From positions 1 through 32,074 of the forward strand of contig JANOYV010000070.1 in the NCBI GenBank assembly GCA_031429105.1: a stretch of DNA of 32,074 nucleotides, in the 5' to 3' direction. Each line of letters begins with the position of its first letter. The stretch's first letter is position 1. The notes beneath the pieces were generated by a model. That model was given only the letters and a program-made list of their open reading frames with translations, was not told the origin of the DNA and made no database searches. The position numbers and the translations under genes are program-made. This document shows positions 6,476-15,082 of this stretch, piece by piece. This stretch comes from JAKFWF01 sp031429105 (GTDB lineage Bacteria > Pseudomonadota > Alphaproteobacteria > Rhizobiales > Hyphomicrobiaceae).

Positions 6476-7876
6476 ATGGCCAAAACCCTTTACGACAAGA
6501 TTTTTGAAGACCACATCGTTGATCGTCAGCCCGATGGTACCTGCGTGCTCTATATCGACCGTCATCTCGTACATGAGGTGACCAGCCCGCAAGCGTTCGA
6601 GGGTCTTCGCCTGACAAACCGTAAAGTGCGCGCCCCCGCCAAAACACTGGCGGTGGTTGATCACAATGTCCCGACCTCGGACCGGAGCAAGGGCATCGCC
6701 GACGAAGAAAGCCGCATTCAGGTCGAAACCCTCGCGATGAACGCGAAGGACTTCGGCGTCCAATATTTCAATGAATTGGACAAGCGCCAGGGTATCGTCC
6801 ACGTGATCGGACCTGAGCAAGGTTTCACGCTGCCGGGCACGACCATCGTCTGCGGCGACAGCCATACCTCGACCCACGGGGCGTTTGGCGCACTCGCACA
6901 CGGCATCGGCACTTCCGAGGTCGAGCACGTATTGGCGACCCAGACGCTGATCCAAAACAAGGCCAAGAATATGCGCGTCACGGTTGACGGCGTCTTGCCT
7001 GATCACGTGACAGCAAAGGACATTGTACTTGCCATCATTGGTGAAATCGGCACAGCCGGCGGCACTGGCAGCGTCATCGAGTACGATGGTGAAGCGATCC
7101 GAGCGCTATCGATGGAAGGCCGCATGACGGTTTGCAATATGTCGATCGAAGCTGGCGCCCGGGCCGGCATGGTCGCGCCCGACGCCAAAACCTACGAATA
7201 CCTCAAGGGTCGCCCTATGTCGCCGAAGGGTGCCGCTTGGGATATGGCAATGAAATACTGGGAGACGCTGAAATCCGACGAGGGCGCACACTTTGACCGT
7301 GTTATCAAAATCGACGCTGCTAAACTCCCACCAACCCTGACCTGGGGCACGAGCCCTGAGGACGTGGTTGCGATCACTGGCGTGGTGCCGGACCCGTCGA
7401 AGGTTGCCGATGAAGGCCGCCGTACCTCAATGGAAGGCTCCTTGGCCTACATGGGGCTGACACCGGGCACCAAGGTCACCGATATCACGATCGACCGTGT
7501 CTTCATTGGCTCTTGCACGAATGGGCGGATCGAGGACTTGAGGGCTGTCGCCAAGGTCGTCGAAGGAAAGCACGTCGCCGCCACCGTTAGCGCGATGATC
7601 GTGCCTGGCTCGGGTCTCGTCAAAGAGCAAGCCGAGGCCGAAGGTCTCGACGTAATCTTCAAGGCCGCTGGTTTTGACTGGCGCGAGCCAGGCTGTTCGA
7701 TGTGCCTTGGCATGAACCCCGATCAGCTGAAACCCCGTGAACGTTGCGCTTCAACTTCGAACCGCAACTTTGAAGGTCGCCAGGGCCGCCTGGGTCGCAC
7801 CCACCTAGTGTCCCCGCAGATGGCCGCCGCAGCTGCAATTGCTGGCCATTTCGTCGATATAAGATCGTGGGGATGA
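6476..7876 (+). CDS. leuC: 3-isopropylmalate dehydratase large subunit LeuC
   Basis: This is the large subunit of the aconitase-family [4Fe-4S] enzyme that isomerises 2-isopropylmalate to 3-isopropylmalate in leucine synthesis. Cluster-binding cysteines are C347 (GSCTNGR) and C407/C410 (GCSMCLGMN). The N-terminal TLYDKIFEDHIV and the VCGDSHTSTHGAFGALA block are also typical. At 466 residues it has the normal length. The ATG at 6476 follows AAGGA by 10 bases; the longer open frame back to 6380 runs through the terminator hairpin and is not used. LeuC needs the small subunit LeuD, which is usually adjacent but is not found here. Confidence 0.97.
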   Translation: MAKTLYDKIFEDHIVDRQPDGTCVLYIDRHLVHEVTSPQAFEGLRLTNRKVRAPAKTLAVVDHNVPTSDRSKGIADEESRIQVETLAMNAKDFGVQYFNELDKRQGIVHVIGPEQGFTLPGTTIVCGDSHTSTHGAFGALAHGIGTSEVEHVLATQTLIQNKAKNMRVTVDGVLPDHVTAKDIVLAIIGEIGTAGGTGSVIEYDGEAIRALSMEGRMTVCNMSIEAGARAGMVAPDAKTYEYLKGRPMSPKGAAWDMAMKYWETLKSDEGAHFDRVIKIDAAKLPPTLTWGTSPEDVVAITGVVPDPSKVADEGRRTSMEGSLAYMGLTPGTKVTDITIDRVFIGSCTNGRIEDLRAVAKVVEGKHVAATVSAMIVPGSGLVKEQAEAEGLDVIFKAAGFDWREPGCSMCLGMNPDQLKPRERCASTSNRNFEGRQGRLGRTHLVSPQMAAAAAIAGHFVDIRSWG

Positions 7877-7951
7877 ATACATCCCCCACGACGACCTAGC
7901 TGCCCCTCATTCTTTCGCTGAGGGTTATCGCCGTGCCTCGCTACGCGGCAC
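7866..7951 (+). other. three stem-loops between leuC and the aminotransferase
   Basis: The first hairpin overlaps the leuC stop: CGTGGGGATG (7866-7875) with CATCCCCCACG (7880-7890), one bulge, loop AATA. The second is CCCTCA (7904-7909) with TGAGGG (7919-7924). The third is GTGCC (7933-7937) with GGCAC (7947-7951), followed by ACTCTTGGTTTT. None has a clean T-run, so a rho-independent terminator is not certain. They may end leuC transcription or protect its 3' end. Confidence 0.4.
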
Positions 7952-7992
7952 ACTCTTGGTTTTATGCCTCTCCCTGATCGCGAGACCCACCC

Positions 7993-9213
7993 ATGAGCCA
8001 GTTGTATGGACTAGAAGCCTTAGCCAAGGGCGCTGTTCTATCGCCGTTCACACGCCTCCATCGGTTGCTGGCCGACATTCCGCCGGGGAACACGAACGTT
8101 ATCGAAATGACGGCCGGTGACCCAAAAGAAGTGATGCCGGCCTTCGTCGTTGATCGCATTGAGGAAGCGAAAGCCACGCTCGGGACTTACCCAAAAATTC
8201 GCGGCTCCGATGAACTGCGCAACGCGATTGCAGCCTGGCTTGATCGTCGGTACGGCCTGAAACCCGGCATCGATCCAGCCCGAGAAGTGCATCCCCTTAA
8301 CGGTTCACGCGAAGGTTTGTTCTTCGCCAATCTCGTCGCAACCGGTCGCAAATCAGTCAAGGGGCGGCCTGTCGTGCTGATGCCCAACCCGTTTTACCAG
8401 GCCTATGTGGGTGCTGCATACGGCGCCAACTGCGAAGCTGTGTTTCTAAACGCAACGGACGCGACAGGGCATATGCCGGACCTCGATCAGGTCTGCGATG
8501 ACCACGAACTCCTGGAACGCACGGTTGCCTTCTACTTGTGTTCGCCGGCCAACCCACAAGGTGCGGTCGCAAGCCGGGCGTATCTCACGCGTGCGCTCGA
8601 GCTCGCGCGTCAGTACAACTTCATGTTGTTCTTCGATGAGTGCTATTCGGAGATCTACACCGGCGACACCCAGCCAACGGGTGCACTTGACGTTGCTGCA
8701 CGCACACCGGAGCGGTTCCGCAACCTTGTCGTATTCAATTCGCTTTCCAAACGCTCGAACTTGCCCGGCTTGCGGTCCGGGTTCGCAGCGGGCGACGGCG
8801 ATTTCCTGGAAACGCTGGCAGAAGTGCGAAATCTCACCGCGCCACAAATGCCGGGCATAATTCAACATGCGTCCGCTGCCGTTTGGGCCGAAGAACAGCA
8901 TGTGGCCGTCATCCGCCAAGCGTATCGGGCGAAATTCGATATCTGCGATGAGCTCCTTAAGGGTCGTTTCAGTTACCAGCGGCCGGCCGGCGGCTTCTTT
9001 CTCTGGCTCGACGTGCCCCAACTTGGGAATTCCATCGACGCAACGGTAACCCTTTGGAAACGCTGTGGTGTGAAAGTGGTGCCGGGCTCCTATCTTGCCC
9101 AGCCGGACCGCAACGGGGTCAATCCCGGCGAGACACGCATTCGCGTGGCACTCGTGCACCCGTCGGCTGTGATCAGGGAGGCGCTTGAGCGGATCGTAAA
9201 AGTCATCGCGTAG
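7993..9213 (+). CDS. class I/II PLP aminotransferase, DapC-like
   Basis: This is a fold-type I aminotransferase of 406 residues. The Schiff-base lysine is K253 in SLSKRSNLPGLRSGF. Other cofactor-site motifs are SPANPQG (about 184-190), FFDECYSE (213-220) and the C-terminal arginine in GETRIRVAL. The pattern is closest to succinyldiaminopimelate aminotransferases annotated in alphaproteobacteria, which act in lysine and meso-diaminopimelate synthesis. Substrate specificity is inferred and not proven by these motifs. ftsK follows 17 bases after the stop, so the two may be co-transcribed. No strong ribosome site precedes the ATG. Confidence 0.85.
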   Translation: MSQLYGLEALAKGAVLSPFTRLHRLLADIPPGNTNVIEMTAGDPKEVMPAFVVDRIEEAKATLGTYPKIRGSDELRNAIAAWLDRRYGLKPGIDPAREVHPLNGSREGLFFANLVATGRKSVKGRPVVLMPNPFYQAYVGAAYGANCEAVFLNATDATGHMPDLDQVCDDHELLERTVAFYLCSPANPQGAVASRAYLTRALELARQYNFMLFFDECYSEIYTGDTQPTGALDVAARTPERFRNLVVFNSLSKRSNLPGLRSGFAAGDGDFLETLAEVRNLTAPQMPGIIQHASAAVWAEEQHVAVIRQAYRAKFDICDELLKGRFSYQRPAGGFFLWLDVPQLGNSIDATVTLWKRCGVKVVPGSYLAQPDRNGVNPGETRIRVALVHPSAVIREALERIVKVIA

Positions 9214-9230
9214 GATGTGCGTTCTTTCCC

Positions 9231-11795
9231 ATGGGATTCGAGAGCAGAGCCAATGATCCGCAGCGGCTGCTGCCCGAAACGCTTGAGGACCGAATCCTCG
9301 GTGTTTCAGCTGCCTTCGCAGGTTCGCTGCTGTGCCTCGCGGCGGCCCTTTGCTGGATCAGCCTCCTCACGTGGTCGGTCAGCGACCCGAGCCTGACGCA
9401 CGCGACCAGTGGACTGACCCGCAACTGGCTCGGTCCGATCGGCGCAATATTGTCAGATCTATTGCTGCAAACGCTCGGAATCGGTGCAATTTTTGTACTC
9501 CTCCCGCCGGCAATCTGGGGGCTGGAGCTCATGATGGCCCGGCGGGTTCCAGACTTCCGTGCCAAAATATGCCTGTTTCCGGTTGCCATTCTACTTCTTG
9601 CAGGTGGTTGCGCCTCACTCCCGACCTTGAGCGTCTGGCCTCTGCACCATGGTTTTGGTGGCATCCTTGGCGATGCGCTGTTTAAGGTCGCACATGGCCT
9701 ATTCGCGTTGATCAATCCAGAGCGTGGTGGGATAGCAGCAGGGCTCGTCTTCTGTGGCTCTGGTTTTGCGGCCCTGATCAACAGTCTAGGTTTGAGCGGT
9801 CGTGATCTGACCTACCTGATCCAGCGCCGTGCCCCAGCTAGCTCCGTGACCACACGCCCGCACTGGCGCAACTGGGTTGGAAACTTAAAGTCTAAGGCGC
9901 AAGGGTCTTCACTGGATCTCCAGGATCCGACCGGCCGTGACGCCGCATACGGTCAAGAAAACGCGCGTTACGCACCGCAAACCTCGTACCACGCAGCGGG
10001 GCCACGCGAGCAGCAGGCTTATGCTGAGACCGTCTTTTCGGGCTTTCGCACCCAGACTGGGTTTGATGACGTGCGCCCAGGTGCGCCTTTTGATCTACAC
10101 AACGCCCAGAGCAACAACGACGCGCACCTCGCCGCCATCAGTCGCGGGCAACTGTTTGACAACCATACCGACGACGCTAGCCGTGAGATCGCCGAACGGT
10201 TCGCACCGCACAGCTATCAGAGCTGCTCGAATGCTTCGGCACCAACGTCCAGCGGAATGCTCGGTAATTTGTGGAATCGTCGGCAGCTGAAATCCTACAA
10301 GCGGCCGAGCTTGAATTTATTGAAGCGGCCGACCGCTGCTCGACCATCGCAAGAACTTACTGCTGCCGTACTGCGGGGTTCAGCACGCTTGCTCGAAGAT
10401 GTATTGGCCGACTTTGGCATCAAAGGCGAAGTCAAAGATATCAAGCCGGGTCCGGTGGTTACTCTCTATGAGCTTGAGCCAGCACGCGGCACCAAAGCCT
10501 CGCGTGTGATTGCGCTAGCAGACGATATCGCGCGCTCAATGAGTGCCACGTCGGTTCGAGTCGCGATGGTGCCTGGCCGAAGCGTGATCGGCATTGAACT
10601 GCCGAATGTCAGACGCGATACCGTACTCCTACGCGAAATCCTGGAAGCAGATGTTTATCGGACGAGCGATAGTTCATTACCGTTGGTTCTTGGCCGGACG
10701 ATCAGCGGCGAGCCAGTGGTGACCGATCTCGCCCGGATGCCACATTTGCTGGTGGCTGGCACCACTGGTTCAGGCAAATCAGTCGGCGTCAATGCGATGA
10801 TCCTTTCGCTCCTGTATCGGCACGGACCTGATGAGTGCCGCTTTTTGATGATCGACCCGAAGATGCTGGAGCTGTCGGTCTATAACGGCATCCCGCATCT
10901 TATAACCCCAGTCGTGACTGACCCGCAGCAGGCAGTACAGGCACTCAATTGGGCCGTATCGGAAATGGAGGAACGCTATAAGCGCATGTCGCTGTTGGGC
11001 GTACGCAACATTGACGTATTCAACAATCGTGTTCGCAATGCCGCAAAACGCAATGAGCCGCTCCAGCGTACCGTTCAAACCGGAATCGATCAGCGGACGG
11101 GTCAGCCGATCTTCCACCAGGATGTGCTTGAACTCGAGGCAATGCCATTCATCGTAATCGTGGTCGACGAGTTCGCCGACCTGATGATTTCGGCCGGCAA
11201 AGAGATCGAAACCGCGGTTCAGCGCCTAGCGCAGATGGCGCGGGCAGCCGGCATCCACTTGATCATGGCGACACAGCGCCCGTCTGTGGACATCATAACC
11301 GGCACGATCAAGGCAAATTTCCCCACCCGTATCAGCTTCAAAGTTGCCTCGCGGATCGACAGCCGCACGATCTTAAACGAGCAGGGCGCCGAACAACTGC
11401 TTGGCCAAGGCGATATGCTATTTTCCTCAGGTGCCGGGCAATTGACCCGCATTCATGGTCCTTTCGTCTCGGACGATGAGATCGAAGCGATCGTCTCAGC
11501 GATGCGGCAGGAGGACGAACCACGTTACATCGCCGGCATCACCGATGGGCCTGCGCCGATGGTTGCAGCGCGTCCATCGCGCGCCGACGAACACTATGAA
11601 AAAGCCGTCGCCATAGTACTGCGAGAGCGCAAAGCGTCGACGAGTTATATTCAGCGCCGCCTTGGCATCGGCTACAACAAGGCCGCCGATCTGATTGAGC
11701 GTATGGAGCGCGAAGGCATCATCACCCCAGCCGACGCCGCCGCAAAGCGCGACATTCTCGTGCCAGCACCCGGTTCTGAGAGCAACGCGGCCTGA
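9231..11795 (+). CDS. ftsK: DNA translocase FtsK
   Basis: This is a membrane-anchored DNA pump that clears and resolves chromosomes at the division septum. The N-terminal about 190 residues contain several hydrophobic spans. A poorly conserved linker rich in polar residues runs to about residue 360. The motor domain follows, with Walker A GTTGSGKS at about 510-517 and a Walker B-type IVIVVDEFADLM near 640-651. The C-terminal winged-helix gamma domain (SYIQRRLGIGYNKAADLIERM, about 805-826) reads KOPS-type sequences and contacts XerD in the family. The length of 854 aa is normal, with a shorter linker than in Escherichia coli. It lies between the aminotransferase and lolA, a frequent alphaproteobacterial order. 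Confidence 0.96.
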   Translation: MGFESRANDPQRLLPETLEDRILGVSAAFAGSLLCLAAALCWISLLTWSVSDPSLTHATSGLTRNWLGPIGAILSDLLLQTLGIGAIFVLLPPAIWGLELMMARRVPDFRAKICLFPVAILLLAGGCASLPTLSVWPLHHGFGGILGDALFKVAHGLFALINPERGGIAAGLVFCGSGFAALINSLGLSGRDLTYLIQRRAPASSVTTRPHWRNWVGNLKSKAQGSSLDLQDPTGRDAAYGQENARYAPQTSYHAAGPREQQAYAETVFSGFRTQTGFDDVRPGAPFDLHNAQSNNDAHLAAISRGQLFDNHTDDASREIAERFAPHSYQSCSNASAPTSSGMLGNLWNRRQLKSYKRPSLNLLKRPTAARPSQELTAAVLRGSARLLEDVLADFGIKGEVKDIKPGPVVTLYELEPARGTKASRVIALADDIARSMSATSVRVAMVPGRSVIGIELPNVRRDTVLLREILEADVYRTSDSSLPLVLGRTISGEPVVTDLARMPHLLVAGTTGSGKSVGVNAMILSLLYRHGPDECRFLMIDPKMLELSVYNGIPHLITPVVTDPQQAVQALNWAVSEMEERYKRMSLLGVRNIDVFNNRVRNAAKRNEPLQRTVQTGIDQRTGQPIFHQDVLELEAMPFIVIVVDEFADLMISAGKEIETAVQRLAQMARAAGIHLIMATQRPSVDIITGTIKANFPTRISFKVASRIDSRTILNEQGAEQLLGQGDMLFSSGAGQLTRIHGPFVSDDEIEAIVSAMRQEDEPRYIAGITDGPAPMVAARPSRADEHYEKAVAIVLRERKASTSYIQRRLGIGYNKAADLIERMEREGIITPADAAAKRDILVPAPGSESNAA

Positions 11796-11907
11796 CACAG
11801 TCGCACCCAACTGCACTTGTCGCCTACTTATTGCCTGATTATTGGATAAGAGCATCGGCGTGGCTGCGATGATTCGCTGGCTGGTTTCGTCATGTTCTGG
11901 GGGCAAA

Positions 11908-12645
11908 ATGCGCATTCGGTCTGTCATTTGTGCGGTCTTCGCGACCGCCATTGCTGTTGGTTTCAGCCGCCCTGGCTTTGCGCAAGAAGCGAAAAAGCCA
12001 TTAACTCCCCCGGCAGCCACGCAACCGACGCCCCCCATCCAGCCCTGGACGGGTCAAGTGCAAGCCGGAAGCGGCACCGATGCCAAGGTTTTTGACGCGG
12101 CCCAAATCGCGACCGTCAAGAAAGTCACTGACTATTTCAATGCGTTAGGCAATCTAAAAGCTGTATTCCAGCAAACCAACCCAGACGGCAAAAAGCTACG
12201 TGGCAAGCTCGCAGTGAAACGTCCTGGCCGGTTCCGCTTTGACTATAATTTACCAAGCAAACAGCTCGTCATTTCGGACGGTAAACAGCTTGCCATTCAA
12301 GATACAGATGGCGGCGGCGATGACCGCTACGAACTCGATAACACGCCATTCCGAATGCTTTTGCGCAAGGATGTTGACCTGATGCGCGATGCCCGCATTC
12401 TTGAAGTTCAGGAGGCCGAAGATCTGATTATTGTCACGGTCATGGACAAAAGCCCCGACGCACCTGGCAAGATCAAGCTGTTCTTTTCATCGAAACCCAC
12501 GGTTGAACTCAAAGAATGGGTCACAACAGACGCCCAAAACCTCGACACCAAGGTCGAACTTTCCAACGTTATTCGGACGGAAGAAGTAGATGCGGCGCTG
12601 TTTGACGTTCGAAGCGTTGCAATTGGCAAACTCCAGCAGCGTTAA
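11908..12645 (+). CDS. lolA: outer-membrane lipoprotein carrier protein LolA
   Basis: This is a periplasmic chaperone that carries lipoproteins from the LolCDE complex to the outer membrane. The ATG at 11908 is chosen because GGGGGC lies just upstream and it yields a clean signal peptide (MRIRSVICAVFATAIAVG, cleavage near GFAQ-EA). Starts further upstream (from 11842) would place about 22 extra residues before the signal. The mature domain shows the LolA pattern of alternating beta strands, including a NLKAVFQQTNPDGKKLRGKL segment and KRPGRFRFDYNLPSKQLVISDG. The mature protein begins with a Pro-rich linker (about residues 30-50). The gene is downstream of ftsK by 112 bases, and the region after it is structured and gene-free. 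Confidence 0.92.
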   Translation: MRIRSVICAVFATAIAVGFSRPGFAQEAKKPLTPPAATQPTPPIQPWTGQVQAGSGTDAKVFDAAQIATVKKVTDYFNALGNLKAVFQQTNPDGKKLRGKLAVKRPGRFRFDYNLPSKQLVISDGKQLAIQDTDGGGDDRYELDNTPFRMLLRKDVDLMRDARILEVQEAEDLIIVTVMDKSPDAPGKIKLFFSSKPTVELKEWVTTDAQNLDTKVELSNVIRTEEVDAALFDVRSVAIGKLQQR

Positions 12646-12777
12646 GCTTTTCTGCCGCTACCAAGGCAAATTAACCGATTCGGCCCCCTCCGAAACCGTG
12701 GCTGACCTGCTTCACGCAAGCCTTACCTGTGGATAACCGCTGCAATAAAAGTAAACTTTTCGTGATCTACGCTGAGT

Positions 12778-12958
12778 CCTACTATTGTAAAATCGTGGAC
12801 TGCGCTTAGATGATAGTAGGCAGGGCGTGTCATCCTGTATCGGCAGTTCCCCCCCGTCTAGCCGACGACACGCTCGCAGCACTGGAACCCCTCCCAGTGC
12901 GAAGAAGCGCTAATTTTACAGCGCCAAGCGCCCAACTCCCTCCCCCGGAGTTGGGCGC
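12778..12958 (+). ncRNA. candidate structured RNA: five successive stem-loops, C-rich loops
   Basis: The 364-base gap between lolA and the convergent next gene contains no gene I can support. It holds a run of hairpins found by hand. H1: CCTACTAT/ATAGTAGG (12778-12785, 12813-12820). H2: GCGTGTC/GACACGC (12825-12831, 12867-12873) with inner TCGGC/GCCGA and a loop containing seven Cs. H3: GCACTGG/CCAGTGC (12879-12885, 12894-12900) with loop AACCCCTC. H4: GCGCT/AGCGC (12907-12911, 12920-12924) with an A/T-rich loop. H5: a perfect 12-bp stem (12928-12939, 12947-12958) with loop CTCCCCC. Every arm is a perfect match, and the C-rich loops exist only on the + strand, as read through from lolA. H5 lacks a T-run. 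The product could be a 3'UTR-derived or independent small RNA. No convincing promoter was seen, and no named family is assigned. Confidence 0.42.
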
Positions 12959-13009
12959 AATTCATTTCGGCTTCGATCACGCAAGATCGCATAACAGCGA
13001 ATGTAATTT

Positions 13010-13552
13010 TTAGTGCCGCGTTTCGAGTCCGGGCCGCACGTGCTCAAACGCTCGAACTTGCGTGACGACCCATGCCATTGGGACATCGGCGGTGCGCTCA
13101 GTCCCATCGAAGCATCGATCAATCGCACGTAGCTCACCGGCCAAAATCTTCAATCGCGCTGTAATTTTCGCGACAAGATGCTCTGCAAGTGCGGCGTCAT
13201 CTGCCATTTGCTCATACATTGCAGCGCGCGAGATCCTCAGCGCCCGCACCGTTGTTTCGGCTATGACCGTCGACGAATATTCAGTATCGACCAACATCGC
13301 CATTTCTCCGACGAGCGAGCCAATCACAAGCGACTCCGGTTGACCGTCGATATCTGGACCTTTTGTGCGAGCGGCGTTGCCATGGACAAGGACGTAGGCA
13401 GCGTGGGCCTGCGTACCAATCTCGACAATCGTCTGGCCGGGACGAAAAACGATACGCTCCGACCGCCGCACTATTTCGGTAATCTGAAGCGGCTTCAAAC
13501 CTTGGAATAGCGCAATTTTAAGCAGCGGTGCCACGAGTGCATCAATTGCCAT
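13010..13552 (-). CDS. cyclic nucleotide-binding (CNMP/CAP) domain protein
   Basis: This 180-residue protein has a single CAP-type beta-roll domain: FQGLKPLQITEIVRRSERIVFRPGQTIVEIG, then SLVGEMAMLVDTEYSSTVIAETTVRALRISR. GEMA followed by S-S-T approximates the phosphate-binding cassette, although the canonical Arg of RxA is not present, so cyclic-nucleotide binding is uncertain. No C-terminal helix-turn-helix is visible after the dimerisation-type helix, so it is probably not a DNA-binding CRP/FNR regulator. GGGAG lies 11 bases before the ATG inside a small inverted repeat (CGGGAGTTCCCG). The gene stands alone on the minus strand downstream of the response regulator. Confidence 0.8.
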   Translation of the reverse strand: MAIDALVAPLLKIALFQGLKPLQITEIVRRSERIVFRPGQTIVEIGTQAHAAYVLVHGNAARTKGPDIDGQPESLVIGSLVGEMAMLVDTEYSSTVIAETTVRALRISRAAMYEQMADDAALAEHLVAKITARLKILAGELRAIDRCFDGTERTADVPMAWVVTQVRAFEHVRPGLETRH

Positions 13553-13722
13553 AGCGTCGGGAACTCCCGCTTATGACGTGCCCACCTTCGGCGCGTTGGG
13601 ATGAGAACGACGCAATACAAATTTGAAGTCACATGTTCCACCGATTCGGGGGGGACGCGCCACCTCGTGGCACTGCTCAAAGGACAACGTGTTGAAAACC
13701 ACACCGGAGCAGCGGTAACACG

Positions 13723-14409
13723 TCAGGGCACCAACTTATAGCCGCCTGTTTCCGTAACCAGCAATTCGGCACTCGACGGATCTTTCTCGATCTTTTGACG
13801 CAAGCGATAAATATGCGTTTCGAGTGTGTGCGTCGTAACGCCGGCGTTGTATCCCCAAACTTCATGCAGCAGGGTCTCACGCGATACAACTTTTTCGCCG
13901 GCTCGATAGAGATACTTCAAAATTGACGTCTCTTTCTCGGTCAGCCGAACCTTACTGCCCTTCTGATCCAGCAAGACTTTGGACGCCGGTTTGAACGTAT
14001 AATGTCCAATGGCGAAAACGGCGTCCTCGCTCTGCTCGTGCTGGCGCAATTGCGCTCGAATGCGAGCAAGCAGAACCGCGAACTTGAATGGCTTCGCAAT
14101 GTAGTCATTAGCGCCAGCGTCGAGCCCAAGGATCTGGTCGGCATCAGTCGTGTTGCCGGTCAACATTAAGATCGGTGACTTGAAGCCGTTTCGCCTCAGT
14201 TGCTTGACCGCTTCCCGTCCGTCCATGTCCGGCAATCCGACGTCGAACAACACCAAATCAAGGTGACCAAGACGCGCGGCTTCTAATCCTTCAGCTGCGG
14301 TCCGGGCAGTCGTGATTTGAAACTCATCGTACAGTGCCAATTGATCGCGCAGGCTATCGCGAAGATCTTCATCATCATCGACAATGAGAATTTGCCGTGC
14401 ATTGCTCAT
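13723..14409 (-). CDS. OmpR/PhoB-type response regulator
   Basis: The receiver domain has acidic residues D11/D12, the phospho-acceptor D56 (LVLFDVGLPDMDG), T84 and K106 (IAKPFK). It is followed by a winged-helix output domain (about 130-228) with RLTEKETSILKYLYRAGEKV, THTLETHIYRLRQKIE and a final GGYKLVP. The ATG at 14409 is preferred over an in-frame ATG at 14490 because GGAGAG lies about 7 bases upstream and MSNARQILIVDDD is a normal start. The length is 228 aa. No histidine kinase lies nearby, so the partner is encoded elsewhere. It is transcribed divergently from the L,D-transpeptidase gene. Confidence 0.92.
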   Translation of the reverse strand: MSNARQILIVDDDEDLRDSLRDQLALYDEFQITTARTAAEGLEAARLGHLDLVLFDVGLPDMDGREAVKQLRRNGFKSPILMLTGNTTDADQILGLDAGANDYIAKPFKFAVLLARIRAQLRQHEQSEDAVFAIGHYTFKPASKVLLDQKGSKVRLTEKETSILKYLYRAGEKVVSRETLLHEVWGYNAGVTTHTLETHIYRLRQKIEKDPSSAELLVTETGGYKLVP

Positions 14410-14533
14410 ACGGCTCTCTCCAATTCCGCCATTTAACCGACATCTTAGGAATAGCACTATAGACCAGGAGGCTGAAAGCCCACATGACAAGTAACCTTGT
14501 TGAACACTGCTGATCGTCTAAAGACCAGATGCT

Positions 14534-15061
14534 ATGAAGTTCTGCCGAACCATTGCCTTCCGCGGACGCCCCGCCTCGCGCACTCAAGGACGCACCACCA
14601 TCGGAACCACGTCCGTTCGGTGTGCTTTCGGTCGATCAGGCAGGCGCGTCCTCAAACGTGAAGGTGATGGCGCAACTCCGATCGGAACATGGCGGTTTAT
14701 CAGCGTTTTCTATCGTGCAGACCGCGTACGCCGCCCCCGCACGATACTCCCTGTTCGGGTTCTCAAGCACAACGATGGCTGGTGCGATGCTGTGGGGGAT
14801 CGAAACTACAACCGCTATGTCCGCCTCCCTTATGCGGCCAGCGCCGAACGCATGTGGCGTGACGACCACCTCTACGATCTCGTGATTGTGATCTCGCACA
14901 ATCGGCATTGCCGCGTACAGGGCGGCGGCAGCGCCGTGTTTCTCCACCTCAACCGACCTGGACACCAACCCACAGAAGGTTGCATTGCGCTGAAGGAGCA
15001 CGACATGCGCCGGCTGCTTTCGGCAATCGGTTCAGGCACACGGTTACACGTCGGGTCTTAA
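14534..15061 (+). CDS. YkuD-type L,D-transpeptidase
   Basis: This 175-residue protein has the YkuD catalytic pattern. H138 (in FLHLNRPGHQPTEGC) and the nucleophile C150 (TEGCIAL) give the H-x(n)-GC arrangement, and KREGDGATPIGTWRF is the usual N-terminal block. Enzymes of this family make 3-3 peptidoglycan cross-links or attach proteins. No signal peptide is evident, as in many alphaproteobacterial members of this short subgroup, so localisation is uncertain. The gene ends before a bidirectional terminator shared with the convergent amtB. Confidence 0.85.
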   Translation: MKFCRTIAFRGRPASRTQGRTTIGTTSVRCAFGRSGRRVLKREGDGATPIGTWRFISVFYRADRVRRPRTILPVRVLKHNDGWCDAVGDRNYNRYVRLPYAASAERMWRDDHLYDLVIVISHNRHCRVQGGGSAVFLHLNRPGHQPTEGCIALKEHDMRRLLSAIGSGTRLHVGS

Positions 15062-15082
15062 GATCAGTAATGGTACGCCAAC

